10,854 bases of DNA. It comes from CAVSUR01 sp052143655 (lineage in GTDB: Bacteria; Actinomycetota; Actinomycetes; Streptosporangiales; Streptosporangiaceae). The position numbers and the translations under genes were made by a program. Positions within the stretch are counted from its first letter, which is position 1. Each line of letters starts with the position of its first letter. The notes under the pieces are model-generated. The model was given only the letters and a program-made list of their open reading frames with translations. It was not told the origin of the DNA and did no database searches. The DNA is taken from positions 1-10,854 of the forward strand of contig JBKQSL010000257.1 of NCBI GenBank assembly GCA_052143655.1, written 5' to 3'. Shown here piece after piece: positions 1 through 6,002 of this stretch.

Positions 1-119
1 GAGCCGTGCAGTCCGCGCGCAGAGCTGGCCCGCAGGTAACGTTCAGGCGGTTTCGGGTCAGAACGACGGCAGAAAAGCGCCACAGCCGCGCGCCAGCATG
101 ATCATCCACGCTGGCTGGC
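1..119. other. Non-coding lead-in with a possible regulator-binding direct repeat
   Basis: No complete gene is visible here. Frame 1 on the + strand runs from the window edge to a TAA at 37-39. This could be the last dozen codons of an upstream gene, but it is too short to judge. Just after it, TTCAG (42-46) and TTCGG (52-56) lie exactly 10 bp apart, on the same face of the helix. Tandem half-sites at about one-turn spacing are typical of OmpR/PhoP-type response regulators. Two-component genes are, from general knowledge, frequent neighbours of GT2-GtrA/ArnT pairs. The regulatory reading is an inference. Confidence 0.25.
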
Positions 120-862
120 ATGAGCACTTCAGCCATCCTTCCTGATCAGCACGAATCCGACGTGCTGGCCTACATGGACGTCGACTTGTCGACCGACCTG
201 GCCGCGCTGCTCCCGCTGACCGCGCCGCTGCGGGCCGAGCCCGAGAGCTGCTGCCGCAGGTCAGTGACTGCGGCTGGTTCTTCGATACCGAGCTTCTGGT
301 GCTGGCCGAGCGACGCGGACTGCGGATCCAGGAGGTCCCGGTGGACTGGACCGACGACGCCGACTCCCGGGTGGACATCGCGGCCACGGCCCTGGCCGAT
401 ATCCGCGGCGTGCTGCGGCTGGGCGGCGGCCGCCAGCTGACGCGGTTCCTGCTGGTGGGGGCCGTCAGCACGGCTGCCTACGTGCTGCTGTACCTGGCCC
501 TGCGGGCGGTGCTGCCCGCCCTGGCTGCGAACGCGCTCAGCCAGCTGGTCACCGCCCTGGCCAGCACGGCCGTCAACCGGCGGTTCACGTTCGGCATCAG
601 CGGCCGCCAGGCCGCCGCCCGGCATCAGGCCCGCGGCCTCATCGCCTTCGCCGCCGGGCTGCTGCTCACCTCCGGCGCGCTGGCCGCGCTGCATGCGCTC
701 CAGCCGCACCCGGCCCGGGTCGCGGAGGTCACCGTGCTGGTCGTGGCTAACCTGGCCGCCACCGCGCTGCGTTACCTGCTGTATCGCAGCTGGGTGTTCG
801 CCGGCCCGATGCCGCCGCAGACACGCGCGCCGGCCGCGCAGGCCCGGGAGGCCGGCCGATGA
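120..862 (+). pseudogene. Remnant of a GT2-GtrA fusion (polyprenyl-phosphate glycosyltransferase plus flippase-like domain)
   Basis: In this family a GT2 domain puts a sugar on polyprenyl phosphate at the inner membrane face, and the GtrA domain, a four-helix membrane unit, is thought to help flip it. Here the gene is broken. In frame 3, about 165-230, lies a GT2 core piece reading DVLAYMDVDLSTDLAALLPL, including the metal-binding DVD motif. The N-terminal nucleotide-binding part that should precede it is absent. From about 242 the sequence continues in frame 2 with RELLPQVSDCGWFFDTELL, the GT2 tail, then RGLRIQEVPVDW and SRVDIAATALADIRG. I estimate that about 55-65 GT2 residues are missing between the pieces. 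The GtrA domain (about 435-810; QLTRFLLVGAVSTAAY, then VNRRFTF and LRYLLYRSWVF) is intact with four hydrophobic helices. The stop overlaps the next start as ATGA. The frame-2 part is open from a GTG at 299, with a better-supported GTG at 341. The family call is firm; the missing length is from memory of homologues. Confidence 0.85.
330..343 (+). promoter_or_regulatory. Internal Shine-Dalgarno AGGAGG with in-frame GTG (possible GtrA-only start)
   Basis: AGGAGG at 330-335 is followed, after five bases, by GTG at 341-343, which is in the frame of the intact GtrA domain. The bases also encode the family segment QEVPVDW, so the match may be coincidental. If used, it would give a product of about 173 residues holding the GT2 tail and the whole GtrA domain, despite the broken upstream half. 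Confidence 0.35.
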
Positions 863-3085
863 GCGCCGCCGACGTGCGCCCGGTCCAGCCGGCTGGCTAC
901 CGGGCGACGCACCGCACCGCTGACCGAGCCGGTGGCGGCCGCTGGGTTATCCCGGCGCTGATCGCGCTGCTGGCGCTGACCGCGGTCCTGTACATGATCA
1001 GCCTGGACCGCGACGGCTTTGCCAACGACTTCTACGCCGCTGCCGTCCAGGCAGGCACCCGGAGCTGGAAGGCGTTCTTCGGCTCGTTCGACGCGTCGAA
1101 CTTCATCACCGTGGACAAGGATGGAGCTGTCGGCGCGGGTGTTCGGGCTGAACTCGTGGAGCCAGCTGGTTCCCCAGGCCGTGCAGGGGGTCGCGGCCGT
1201 CGGCCTGCTGTTCGCGGCGGTCCGGCGGTGGTTCGGCCCGGCCGCGGGCCTGCTGGCCGGTGCCATGCTGGCCTGCACGCCGGTGGCCGCGCTGATGTTC
1301 CGCTTCGACAACCCGGACGCGCTGCTGGTCCTGCTGATGACCGCCGCCGCCTACGCGGTGCTGCGGGCCATCGAGTCCGGCCGCACCCGCTGGCTGGTGC
1401 TGGCCGGCGCGCTGCTCGGCTTCGGGTTCCTGACCAAGATGCTGCAGGCGTTCCTGGTGCTGCCGGCCTTCGGCGCGGCTTACCTGATCGCCGGGCCGGG
1501 CCCGGCCCGGCGGCGGATCGGTCAGCTGCTGGCCGGCGCCGGAGCGCTGGTCGTCGCGGCGGGCTGGTGGGTCGCGGCAGTCACGCTGACCCCGGCGGCG
1601 GACCGGCCCTACGTCGGCGGCTCGACCAACGACAGCATCCTGCAGCTGGCCCTGGGCTACAATGGCCTGGGCCGCCTCGACGGCAACGAGACCGGCTCGG
1701 TCGGCTTCAGCGGCCACGGTGGCGGCAGCCCGTCCTTCAGCGGGGCGGCCGGGCTGGGACGGCTGTTCGCCGCGGACATGGGCGGGCAGGTCAGCTGGCT
1801 GCTCCCGGCCGCGCTGATCGCCATCGCGGTGCTGGCCCGGCTGTCCTGGCGGCTGCCGCGGACCAGCCGGACACTGGCGGCGGCCCTGCTGTGGGGCGGC
1901 TGGCTGCTGGTCACCGGGGCGGTGTTCAGCCTCATGCAGGGCATCATCCATCCGTACTACAGGGTGGCACTGGCGCCTGCGATCGCGGCCCTGGCGGCGG
2001 TCGGCGCGATCCTGCTGTGGCGGTCACGGTCCCGCCTCGCGGCCCGGCTGGCCCTGGCCGGCGGCACCGCGGTCACTGCCTGGTGGTCGTGGGAGCTGCT
2101 GCGCCGCACCTCGCAGTGGTATCCGGCGCTGCGCCTGGCCGTGCTGGCCGCCGGGCTGGCCGCAGCCGTCCTGCTGCTGGCCGAGCCGTGGCTAGCCGAG
2201 CGATGGCCGGCGACGGTGCGGCCGCTAGCAGGGCGGCCGGCGGCCGGATGGCCGGCCGCCGGGCAGCCAGCCAACGGGATCAGCGGCGGTCCTGGCGCCA
2301 GGGCGCCGTCGGTACTGGCCGCCAGCGCCGCGGTACTGGCGCTCAGTGCCGCGCTGGCGGGCCCGGCCGCCTACAGTGCCGACACCGTGACCACCGCGCA
2401 CACGGGCGCGCTGCCCAGCGCAGGACCGACGGTCACGTCGGCAGGCGGCCCCGGCGGGACGGGAGGTCCGGGCGGTCCGGGCGGTCCGGGCGGTGCAGGC
2501 GGTCCGGGCGGAACAACCATCCCCGGCGGGCTGGCCGGGCGTGGCCGCTCGTTCTCAGGTGCCCCGACCGGAGCGGGCTCGGCGCGGTCCGGGACGGCAC
2601 CCGGCGGGGGGACCCGCCCGGCCGCTGGCGGCACTGGCGCAGCGACTGGCAAGGGCAGCACGGCACCGCAGGGCAGCAGCCGCGGAGCCGGCCCGGCCGG
2701 AACCCGTACGGCCGGCAGCCAGCCGGGCCCTGGCGGGCTGTCAGGGGCGACCCAGGTGAGTGCGGCACTGCGGCGCCTGCTCGGGTCCGGTGCCGGACGG
2801 TACCGGTGGGCGGCCGCCACCGTCGGCTCGGAAAGCGCCGCGCCGCTGCAGCTGGCGACCGGAGAGCCGATCATGGCGATCGGCGGCTTCAACGGAACCG
2901 ACCCGGTCCCGACGCTGCGGGAATTCGAGCGCATGGTGGCCGCCGGCGAGATCCACTATTTCGTCGGCACGAACTCCGGCAGCTTCGGCGGCGGCTCCGG
3001 TGCGGCCGCGCAGATCAGCCGGTGGGTCGCCAGCCACTACCGGGCGCACACGGTCGGCGGCGTGAAGGTGTACGACCTGGGCTGA
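859..3085 (+). pseudogene. Frameshifted ArnT/YkcB-like membrane glycosyltransferase
   Basis: This is a GT39/ArnT-like protein that would move a sugar from a polyprenyl-phosphate carrier to an extracytoplasmic acceptor. It acts after the GT2-GtrA step and overlaps that gene (ATGA at 859-862; GGGAGG at 846-851 is its Shine-Dalgarno). Codons 1-87 (859-1119, frame 1) give a first transmembrane helix (residues 30-47) and the outer loop RDGFANDFYAAAVQAG. Asp57 there is the likely catalytic-type acid. The frame ends its homology at FITVDK. It resumes in frame 2 at ATG 1121 (MELSARVFGLNSWSQLVPQA) and runs 654 codons to TGA 3083-3085. Homologues as I recall them read TVDKPPASLWV before this point, so about 20 nt appear lost. 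The frame-2 part has many membrane helices (FRFDNPDALLVLLMTAAAY, FGFLTKMLQAFLVLPAF, FSLMQGIIHPYY). A Gly/Pro/Ala-rich linker follows, then an outer C-terminal domain (YRWAAATVGSESAAPLQLA to the end) like the YkcA/YkcB C-terminal domain. It is either a recent pseudogene or a sequencing error; a simple +1 slip site is not obvious. Confidence 0.85.
2465..2509 (+). repeat. 9-bp tandem repeat GGTCCGGGC x5 in the glycosyltransferase linker
   Basis: Five consecutive 9-bp units begin at 2465, 2474, 2483, 2492 and 2501. The fourth reads GGTGCAGGC. They encode GGP GGP GGP GGA GGP in the flexible linker between the membrane part and the outer C-terminal domain. In-frame 9-bp units allow linker length to vary without a frameshift. 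Confidence 0.85.
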
Positions 3086-3113
3086 CGCGATGCCGCGCTG
3101 TGGCGGCAGGCAA

Positions 3114-3152
3114 CAGCGCCCGGCGGCCGGGGTTAGGGGCCGCCGGGCGCTG
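3114..3152. terminator. Perfect 15-bp hairpin between convergent genes
   Basis: CAGCGCCCGGCGGCC (3114-3128) is exactly complementary to GGCCGCCGGGCGCTG (3138-3152) around a 9-nt loop. It sits 28 bp after the glycosyltransferase stop and 47 bp before the end of the convergent peptidase gene. It can therefore end transcription from both sides. There is no T-tract, as is usual for actinomycete terminators. Confidence 0.8.
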
Positions 3153-3199
3153 CCGGCTTGCGGGCCGGTGCTGGTGTTCAGCGCACGTTCAGCGCGCGG

Positions 3200-4018
3200 T
3201 CAGTTCGACCTGATCCAGGTGTTGCTGAAGGCGCCGCCGCTGCCGATGCTGCTGGTGGAGTCCTTGTCCCGGCCACTGTTGTCGATCATGATGATCTCGG
3301 TCGGGCTGTGGCTGGCCAGCGAGGAGCCGTTGGCGTCGCTGATGCTGTAGCTGACGGTGCCGAAGTCGGCCAGCGGCAGCACGCCGCTACTCGACGAGGG
3401 CGCCTCAGTGATGACCTCGGCCGACGAGCGGGCCAGGCCGGACTCGTTGACGACGGTGGTCTTGGTCCAGCCCTGCGTGCTGTCCTTGAGCACCAGCGTG
3501 TAGGTGTCCGAGCCGGAGAACGTGACGGAGGCGCTCATGCTGTCGCCGGGCTTGACGGTGCTGGAGTAGTTCACCGGGTAAGCGGGATACATCTCATACC
3601 AGCCGTAGTACTGCGGGGTGCTGCCCGAGCAGTCCACGTCGGTGCCGGTCTGCTCCACCGAGTCACTGCTGTAGCCGTCGAGGCCCACCCAGAAGGAGGA
3701 GTACTTGGTGCCGCTCGTGCAGTGCCCGGTCGGCTCTTTCCAGCTCGCCGAGACGCTGGTGAAGGAGCCGTTGCTGCCGGTGGCCGCGTAGCCGGACCAG
3801 TTGGTGCTCTCCGCGGTCGCCTTGCCCCGGGCGGCTGCCGCGCCGCTGCCGGCCACTCGCTTGATCAGCCCCCCTGGCTGGAACCCGGCCTTGGCCACCC
3901 CGGTGTGCGCAGCGGGATGCGGCGCATGCACGGACGCGGCGGCCCCGCCGGCCGTGGCCAGCGCTGAGCCCAGCGCGAGGCCCGCGATCGCGAGCGGAAT
4001 GTACCAGCGACGAATCAT
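3200..4018 (-). CDS. Secreted G1-family glutamic endopeptidase (eqolisin-like)
   Basis: This is a 272-residue secreted peptidase of the G1 (glutamic) family, which in fungi cleaves proteins at acid pH using a Gln/Glu pair. Residues 1-29 form a signal peptide: RR at 3-4, hydrophobic core 6-24, and a likely cut near AAAS at 27-30. Residues 30-70 resemble a propeptide. The mature domain starts around STNWSGYA (71-78). Family marks are FWVGLDGY (109-116), VEQTGTDVDC with the likely catalytic Gln123, YYGWYEMYP (137-145) and SAEVITEAP (199-207) with candidate catalytic Glu201 or Glu205. Cys100 and Cys130 could form a disulfide. The length is right for bacterial members. The start is supported by AAGGAG (4029-4024, read on the - strand) five bases before the ATG. 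The gene is monocistronic, divergent from the methyltransferase and convergent with the glycosyltransferase. Such genes are, from general knowledge, common in acid-soil actinobacteria. Confidence 0.93.
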   Translation of the reverse strand: MIRRWYIPLAIAGLALGSALATAGGAAASVHAPHPAAHTGVAKAGFQPGGLIKRVAGSGAAAARGKATAESTNWSGYAATGSNGSFTSVSASWKEPTGHCTSGTKYSSFWVGLDGYSSDSVEQTGTDVDCSGSTPQYYGWYEMYPAYPVNYSSTVKPGDSMSASVTFSGSDTYTLVLKDSTQGWTKTTVVNESGLARSSAEVITEAPSSSSGVLPLADFGTVSYSISDANGSSLASHSPTEIIMIDNSGRDKDSTSSIGSGGAFSNTWIRSN

Positions 4019-4120
4019 AAAGGCTCCTTCGGCCTATATGGGCAACTCCAGGTAGCGTCCTATTTCGCCACGTATCGCGAACTATCTGGACTTCATCCAG
4101 AGCGCCGGATGTGGGCCGAA

Positions 4121-4148
4121 CGTATACCGGTTCCGCGTAATTGTTAAA
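4121..4148 (-). promoter_or_regulatory. Candidate promoter of the G1 peptidase gene
   Basis: Read on the - strand, TTTAAC (4148-4143) and TATACG (4126-4121) are separated by 16 bp, a plausible -35/-10 pair at the edge of the AT-rich island. A transcript from here would have a leader of about 95 nt containing the 4085-4101 hairpin. The match to consensus is only partial. Confidence 0.3.
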
Positions 4149-4258
4149 CCATCAAGTAGTAAACGCTAGGTAATATTACTTACCGTATGAGTTTGAATGT
4201 TCTCATTGCGTTACACCCTATCGGTCCCTGGCGGTCCCGCGCTGATCCAGGCCAGCCT

Positions 4259-4300
4259 GCTGCTCACCGGGTCAGGCAGCTGCTCACCGGGTCAGGCAGC
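4259..4300 (+). repeat. 20-bp tandem duplication
   Basis: TGCTCACCGGGTCAGGCAGC occurs twice back to back (4261-4280 and 4281-4300), preceded by GC at 4259-4260, so the repeat tract starts at 4259. Each copy is flanked by GCTGC/GCAGC ends that could pair into a short stem. The copies are identical, so the duplication is probably recent. It lies in the spacer upstream of the methyltransferase gene. Confidence 0.85.
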
Positions 4301-4310
4301 ACTCGTGCGC

Positions 4311-4338
4311 CCCGCTGGCCGCGATCGCGGCCGGCGGG
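4311..4338. repeat. 28-bp near-perfect palindrome upstream of the methyltransferase
   Basis: The core GGCCGCGATCGCGGCC (4317-4332) is a perfect 16-bp palindrome. The symmetry extends to 4311 and 4338 with only the T4316/G4333 pair not Watson-Crick. The tip has almost no loop, so an operator fits better than a terminator. A cruciform or a transcribed hairpin ahead of the start at 4413 is also possible. Confidence 0.6.
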
Positions 4339-4412
4339 AGCGGGTCTCGGGTTGCACGGTGCCGCCGTCCGGCAAGTACCGTTAGAGCCCCTCTGCCCGC
4401 GAAGGAGCGCCC

Positions 4413-5147
4413 GTGCCGCCTGCTGCCGCCGCCGAGCGGAACCGTTTCGCGCAGCGCCTGTTCGCGCCGCTGCCCGCGCGTTACGACCGGCTCGCCGAGT
4501 TGCTGTCCTTCGGCCAGAACGCCCGCTGGCGGCGAGCCATGGTCGACCAGGTCATCCCTGCAGGCGCCAGGCTGGTGCTGGACGTGGCGTCCGGCACGGC
4601 TGGCGTCGCGATGCAGATCGCGGCCAGGACCGGCGCCACGGTCGTCGGGGTGGACCTGACCGAGCAGATGCTGCGGCGCGGCCGGCGCAACGTCGCCGCG
4701 GCGGGCCAGGCCGACCGGATCAGCCTGGTCGCGGGCCGGGCCGAGCAGCTCCCGTTCCCCGACGCCACGTTCGACGCGCTCACGTTCACCTACCTGCTGC
4801 GCTACGTCGCCGACCCGCAGCAGACCCTCACCGAGCTGGCCCGGGTGGTGCGGCCGGGCGCCCGGGTGGCGAGCCTGGAGTTCGCCGTCCCGGCGGCGCC
4901 GTCGCGGCGGCTGGCCTGGCACCTGTACACCCGGCTGCTGCTGCCGGTCGGCGGCCTGCTCACCGGCGGCCCGGAGTGGTTCGAGGTGGGACGATTCCTC
5001 GGTCCCAGCATCACCCGCCATTACGAGCGCTATCCGGTCGCCTGGACGGTGGATGCCTGGCGGCGGGCCGGCTTCGAGCAGGTCGGATTCCGGGTCATGA
5101 GCCTGGGCGGCGGGCTGGTGATGTGGGGAACCCGGTCGAGTGAGTGA
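4413..5147 (+). CDS. UbiE/MenG-like SAM-dependent C-methyltransferase
   Basis: A 244-residue class I methyltransferase of the UbiE/COQ5 family; members methylate the ring of demethylmenaquinone or related prenylated quinones. Residues 10-40 match the family start (NRFAQRLFAPLPARYDRLAE). Motif I is VLDVASGTAGVA (55-66), where MenG proteins usually read VLDVATGTGD. Acidic Asp81 ends strand two (VVGVDLTEQML). AEQLPFPDATFDAL (110-123) is motif II, and RVVRPGARVASLEF (144-157) matches the second UbiE signature. The C-terminal part is divergent: the usual YRYLPESI-type segment reads VGRFLGPSITRHYERYP, so the substrate may not be the housekeeping quinone. The GTG start has GAAGGAG (4401-4407) five bases upstream. 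The stop overlaps the next gene by 8 nt, implying translational coupling with the UbiA-like membrane protein. The family is clear; the substrate is inferred. Confidence 0.88.
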   Translation: MPPAAAAERNRFAQRLFAPLPARYDRLAELLSFGQNARWRRAMVDQVIPAGARLVLDVASGTAGVAMQIAARTGATVVGVDLTEQMLRRGRRNVAAAGQADRISLVAGRAEQLPFPDATFDALTFTYLLRYVADPQQTLTELARVVRPGARVASLEFAVPAAPSRRLAWHLYTRLLLPVGGLLTGGPEWFEVGRFLGPSITRHYERYPVAWTVDAWRRAGFEQVGFRVMSLGGGLVMWGTRSSE

Positions 5148-5901
5148 CGCCCCCGGCGACGCGCCCGCCGCAGGGTCGCCCGCCCGCCCGGCTTACTACG
5201 CGGCGCGGCCGGGCAGGTGGCGGGACTGGTGGACGCTGCTGCACCCGCCCTACACCGCCTGGCACCTCAGCTACGTGGTGCTCGGGGCGGCGCTCGCGCC
5301 GCACCTGACCCTGTCCACCCTGCTGTACACGCTCGGGGCTTTCTTCCTGGCCGTCGGGGTCGCCGCGCACGCGCTCGACGAGCTGCACGGCAGGCCGCTG
5401 CGCACCCAGATCCCGGCACCAGCACTGGTGACCGCCACGGTGCTCAGCCTGTGCGGGGCGCTCGGCTTCGGGGTGTACGGGTTCATCCTGGTGGGCTGGC
5501 CGCTGATCCCCTTCATGATCGCCGGGCCGCTGCTGGTCGTCGCGTACAACGCTGAGCTGTTCGGCGGCATCGTCCACACCGACCTGGGCTTCGGGCTGGC
5601 CTGGGGCGGCTTCCCGGTGCTGACCGGCTACCTGGCCCAGGCCGGGCGGCTGGCAGTGGCCCCGGTCCTGGCGGCCGTCGCGGCGGTCACCCTGTCGCTG
5701 GCCCAGCGCAGCCTGTCCACCCCCGCCCGCGCGCTGCGCCGCCGGGCGGTCACCGTCACCGGCCGGGTGACGATGGCCGACGGCCAGGTGACCGAACTGG
5801 ACCAGGCCAGGCTGCTCGCGCCGCTGGAGCAGGCGCTGCGCACCCTGTCGTGGTCGGTCATGCTGCTGGCGGCCGCGCTGGCCATCGCCCGGCTGGCCTG
5901 A
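5140..5901 (+). CDS. Divergent UbiA-like polytopic membrane protein
   Basis: A 253-residue membrane protein with about seven hydrophobic segments (roughly 41-56, 60-77, 95-115, 116-136, 150-166, 170-188, 236-252). HALDELHGRPLRTQIP (78-92) after the second helix and YNAELFGGIVHTD (136-148) after the fourth sit where UbiA prenyltransferases carry their two Asp-rich motifs, NDxxD and DxxxD. GRPLRTxIP is also UbiA-like. Neither Asp motif is canonical, so activity as a prenyltransferase is not assured. A charged, non-membrane stretch (190-232) precedes the last helix. The GTG start at 5140 lies inside the methyltransferase gene, whose stop is at 5145-5147. The coupling suggests the two act on the same lipid, for example prenylation or binding of an aromatic ring followed by methylation. 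That pathway role is an inference; an uncharacterised integral membrane protein is the cautious alternative. Confidence 0.75.
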   Translation: MSDAPGDAPAAGSPARPAYYAARPGRWRDWWTLLHPPYTAWHLSYVVLGAALAPHLTLSTLLYTLGAFFLAVGVAAHALDELHGRPLRTQIPAPALVTATVLSLCGALGFGVYGFILVGWPLIPFMIAGPLLVVAYNAELFGGIVHTDLGFGLAWGGFPVLTGYLAQAGRLAVAPVLAAVAAVTLSLAQRSLSTPARALRRRAVTVTGRVTMADGQVTELDQARLLAPLEQALRTLSWSVMLLAAALAIARLA

Positions 5902-5940
5902 CCGGCTGCCGCCATCCGCTCGCAAACTGCTTCTTCCGAT

Positions 5941-5976
5941 TTACCTGGGCATTGATTAATGTAAGGCCCAGGAAAA
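5941..5976. promoter_or_regulatory. Nested dyads in the spacer before the propeller gene
   Basis: CCTGGGC (5944-5950) pairs perfectly with GCCCAGG (5966-5972) around a 15-nt AT-rich loop, 43 nt after the UbiA-like stop and followed by AAAA. Inside it is CATT-GATT-AATG (5950-5961), and TTAC/GTAA (5941-5944, 5961-5964) offers a competing pairing. It could be a weak terminator of the upstream operon or an operator for the gene starting at 6003. The TTGATTAATG stretch could also hold a -10 element. Confidence 0.4.
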
Positions 5977-6002
5977 GGACCCGCTCATTTTGAGAAGCGC
6001 TA

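Larger units (their letters stand above)
4019..4412. other. 394-bp divergent spacer: AT-rich island, tandem duplication and palindrome
   Basis: No gene is visible between the peptidase and the methyltransferase starts. Next to the peptidase lies a leader-sized segment with a small hairpin, TCTGGA (4085-4090) against TCCAGA (4096-4101) around a 5-nt loop. About 4135-4215 is a strikingly AT-rich island for this genome. It contains the perfect 10-bp palindrome GTAATATTAC (4170-4179) within GGTAATATTACTTACC. After it GC content returns, with a 20-bp tandem duplication (4259-4300) and a long palindrome (4311-4338). The promoters of both divergent genes must lie here or nearby. Confidence 0.6.

Noticed and set aside
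170..709. - strand open frame of 179 codons opposite the GT2-GtrA remnant
   Set aside because: Gln/Gly/Arg-rich shadow with no recognisable motif; the + strand has clear GT2 and GtrA signatures.
2371..2934. Collagen-like Pro/Gly-rich frame on the - strand
   Set aside because: It is the reverse reading of the Gly-rich linker repeat in the glycosyltransferase, with no start signal or domain.
859..3213. Frame 1 stays open for 784 codons past the frameshift at 1119
   Set aside because: Beyond codon 87 the translation is low-complexity Arg/Gly/Ala-rich with no family similarity, while frame 2 carries the conserved membrane glycosyltransferase. Open shadow frames are expected at this GC.
3158..3967. 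Open frame of 269 codons on the + strand opposite the G1 peptidase
   Set aside because: The - strand frame has a signal peptide, full G1 motifs and a good Shine-Dalgarno; this one has none.
4170..4179. Origin of replication or attachment site in the AT-rich island
   Set aside because: No DnaA boxes, integrase gene or flanking direct repeats are visible; a promoter/operator region explains the base composition more simply.
4311..4338. Intrinsic terminator
   Set aside because: The palindrome has almost no loop and no T-tract, and no + strand gene ends just upstream; the nearest upstream gene is divergent.
4187..5143. + strand open frame of 318 codons overlapping the methyltransferase in another frame
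   Set aside because: It begins in the AT-rich spacer and runs through the methyltransferase in the wrong frame with an Arg/Ala/Gly-rich translation.
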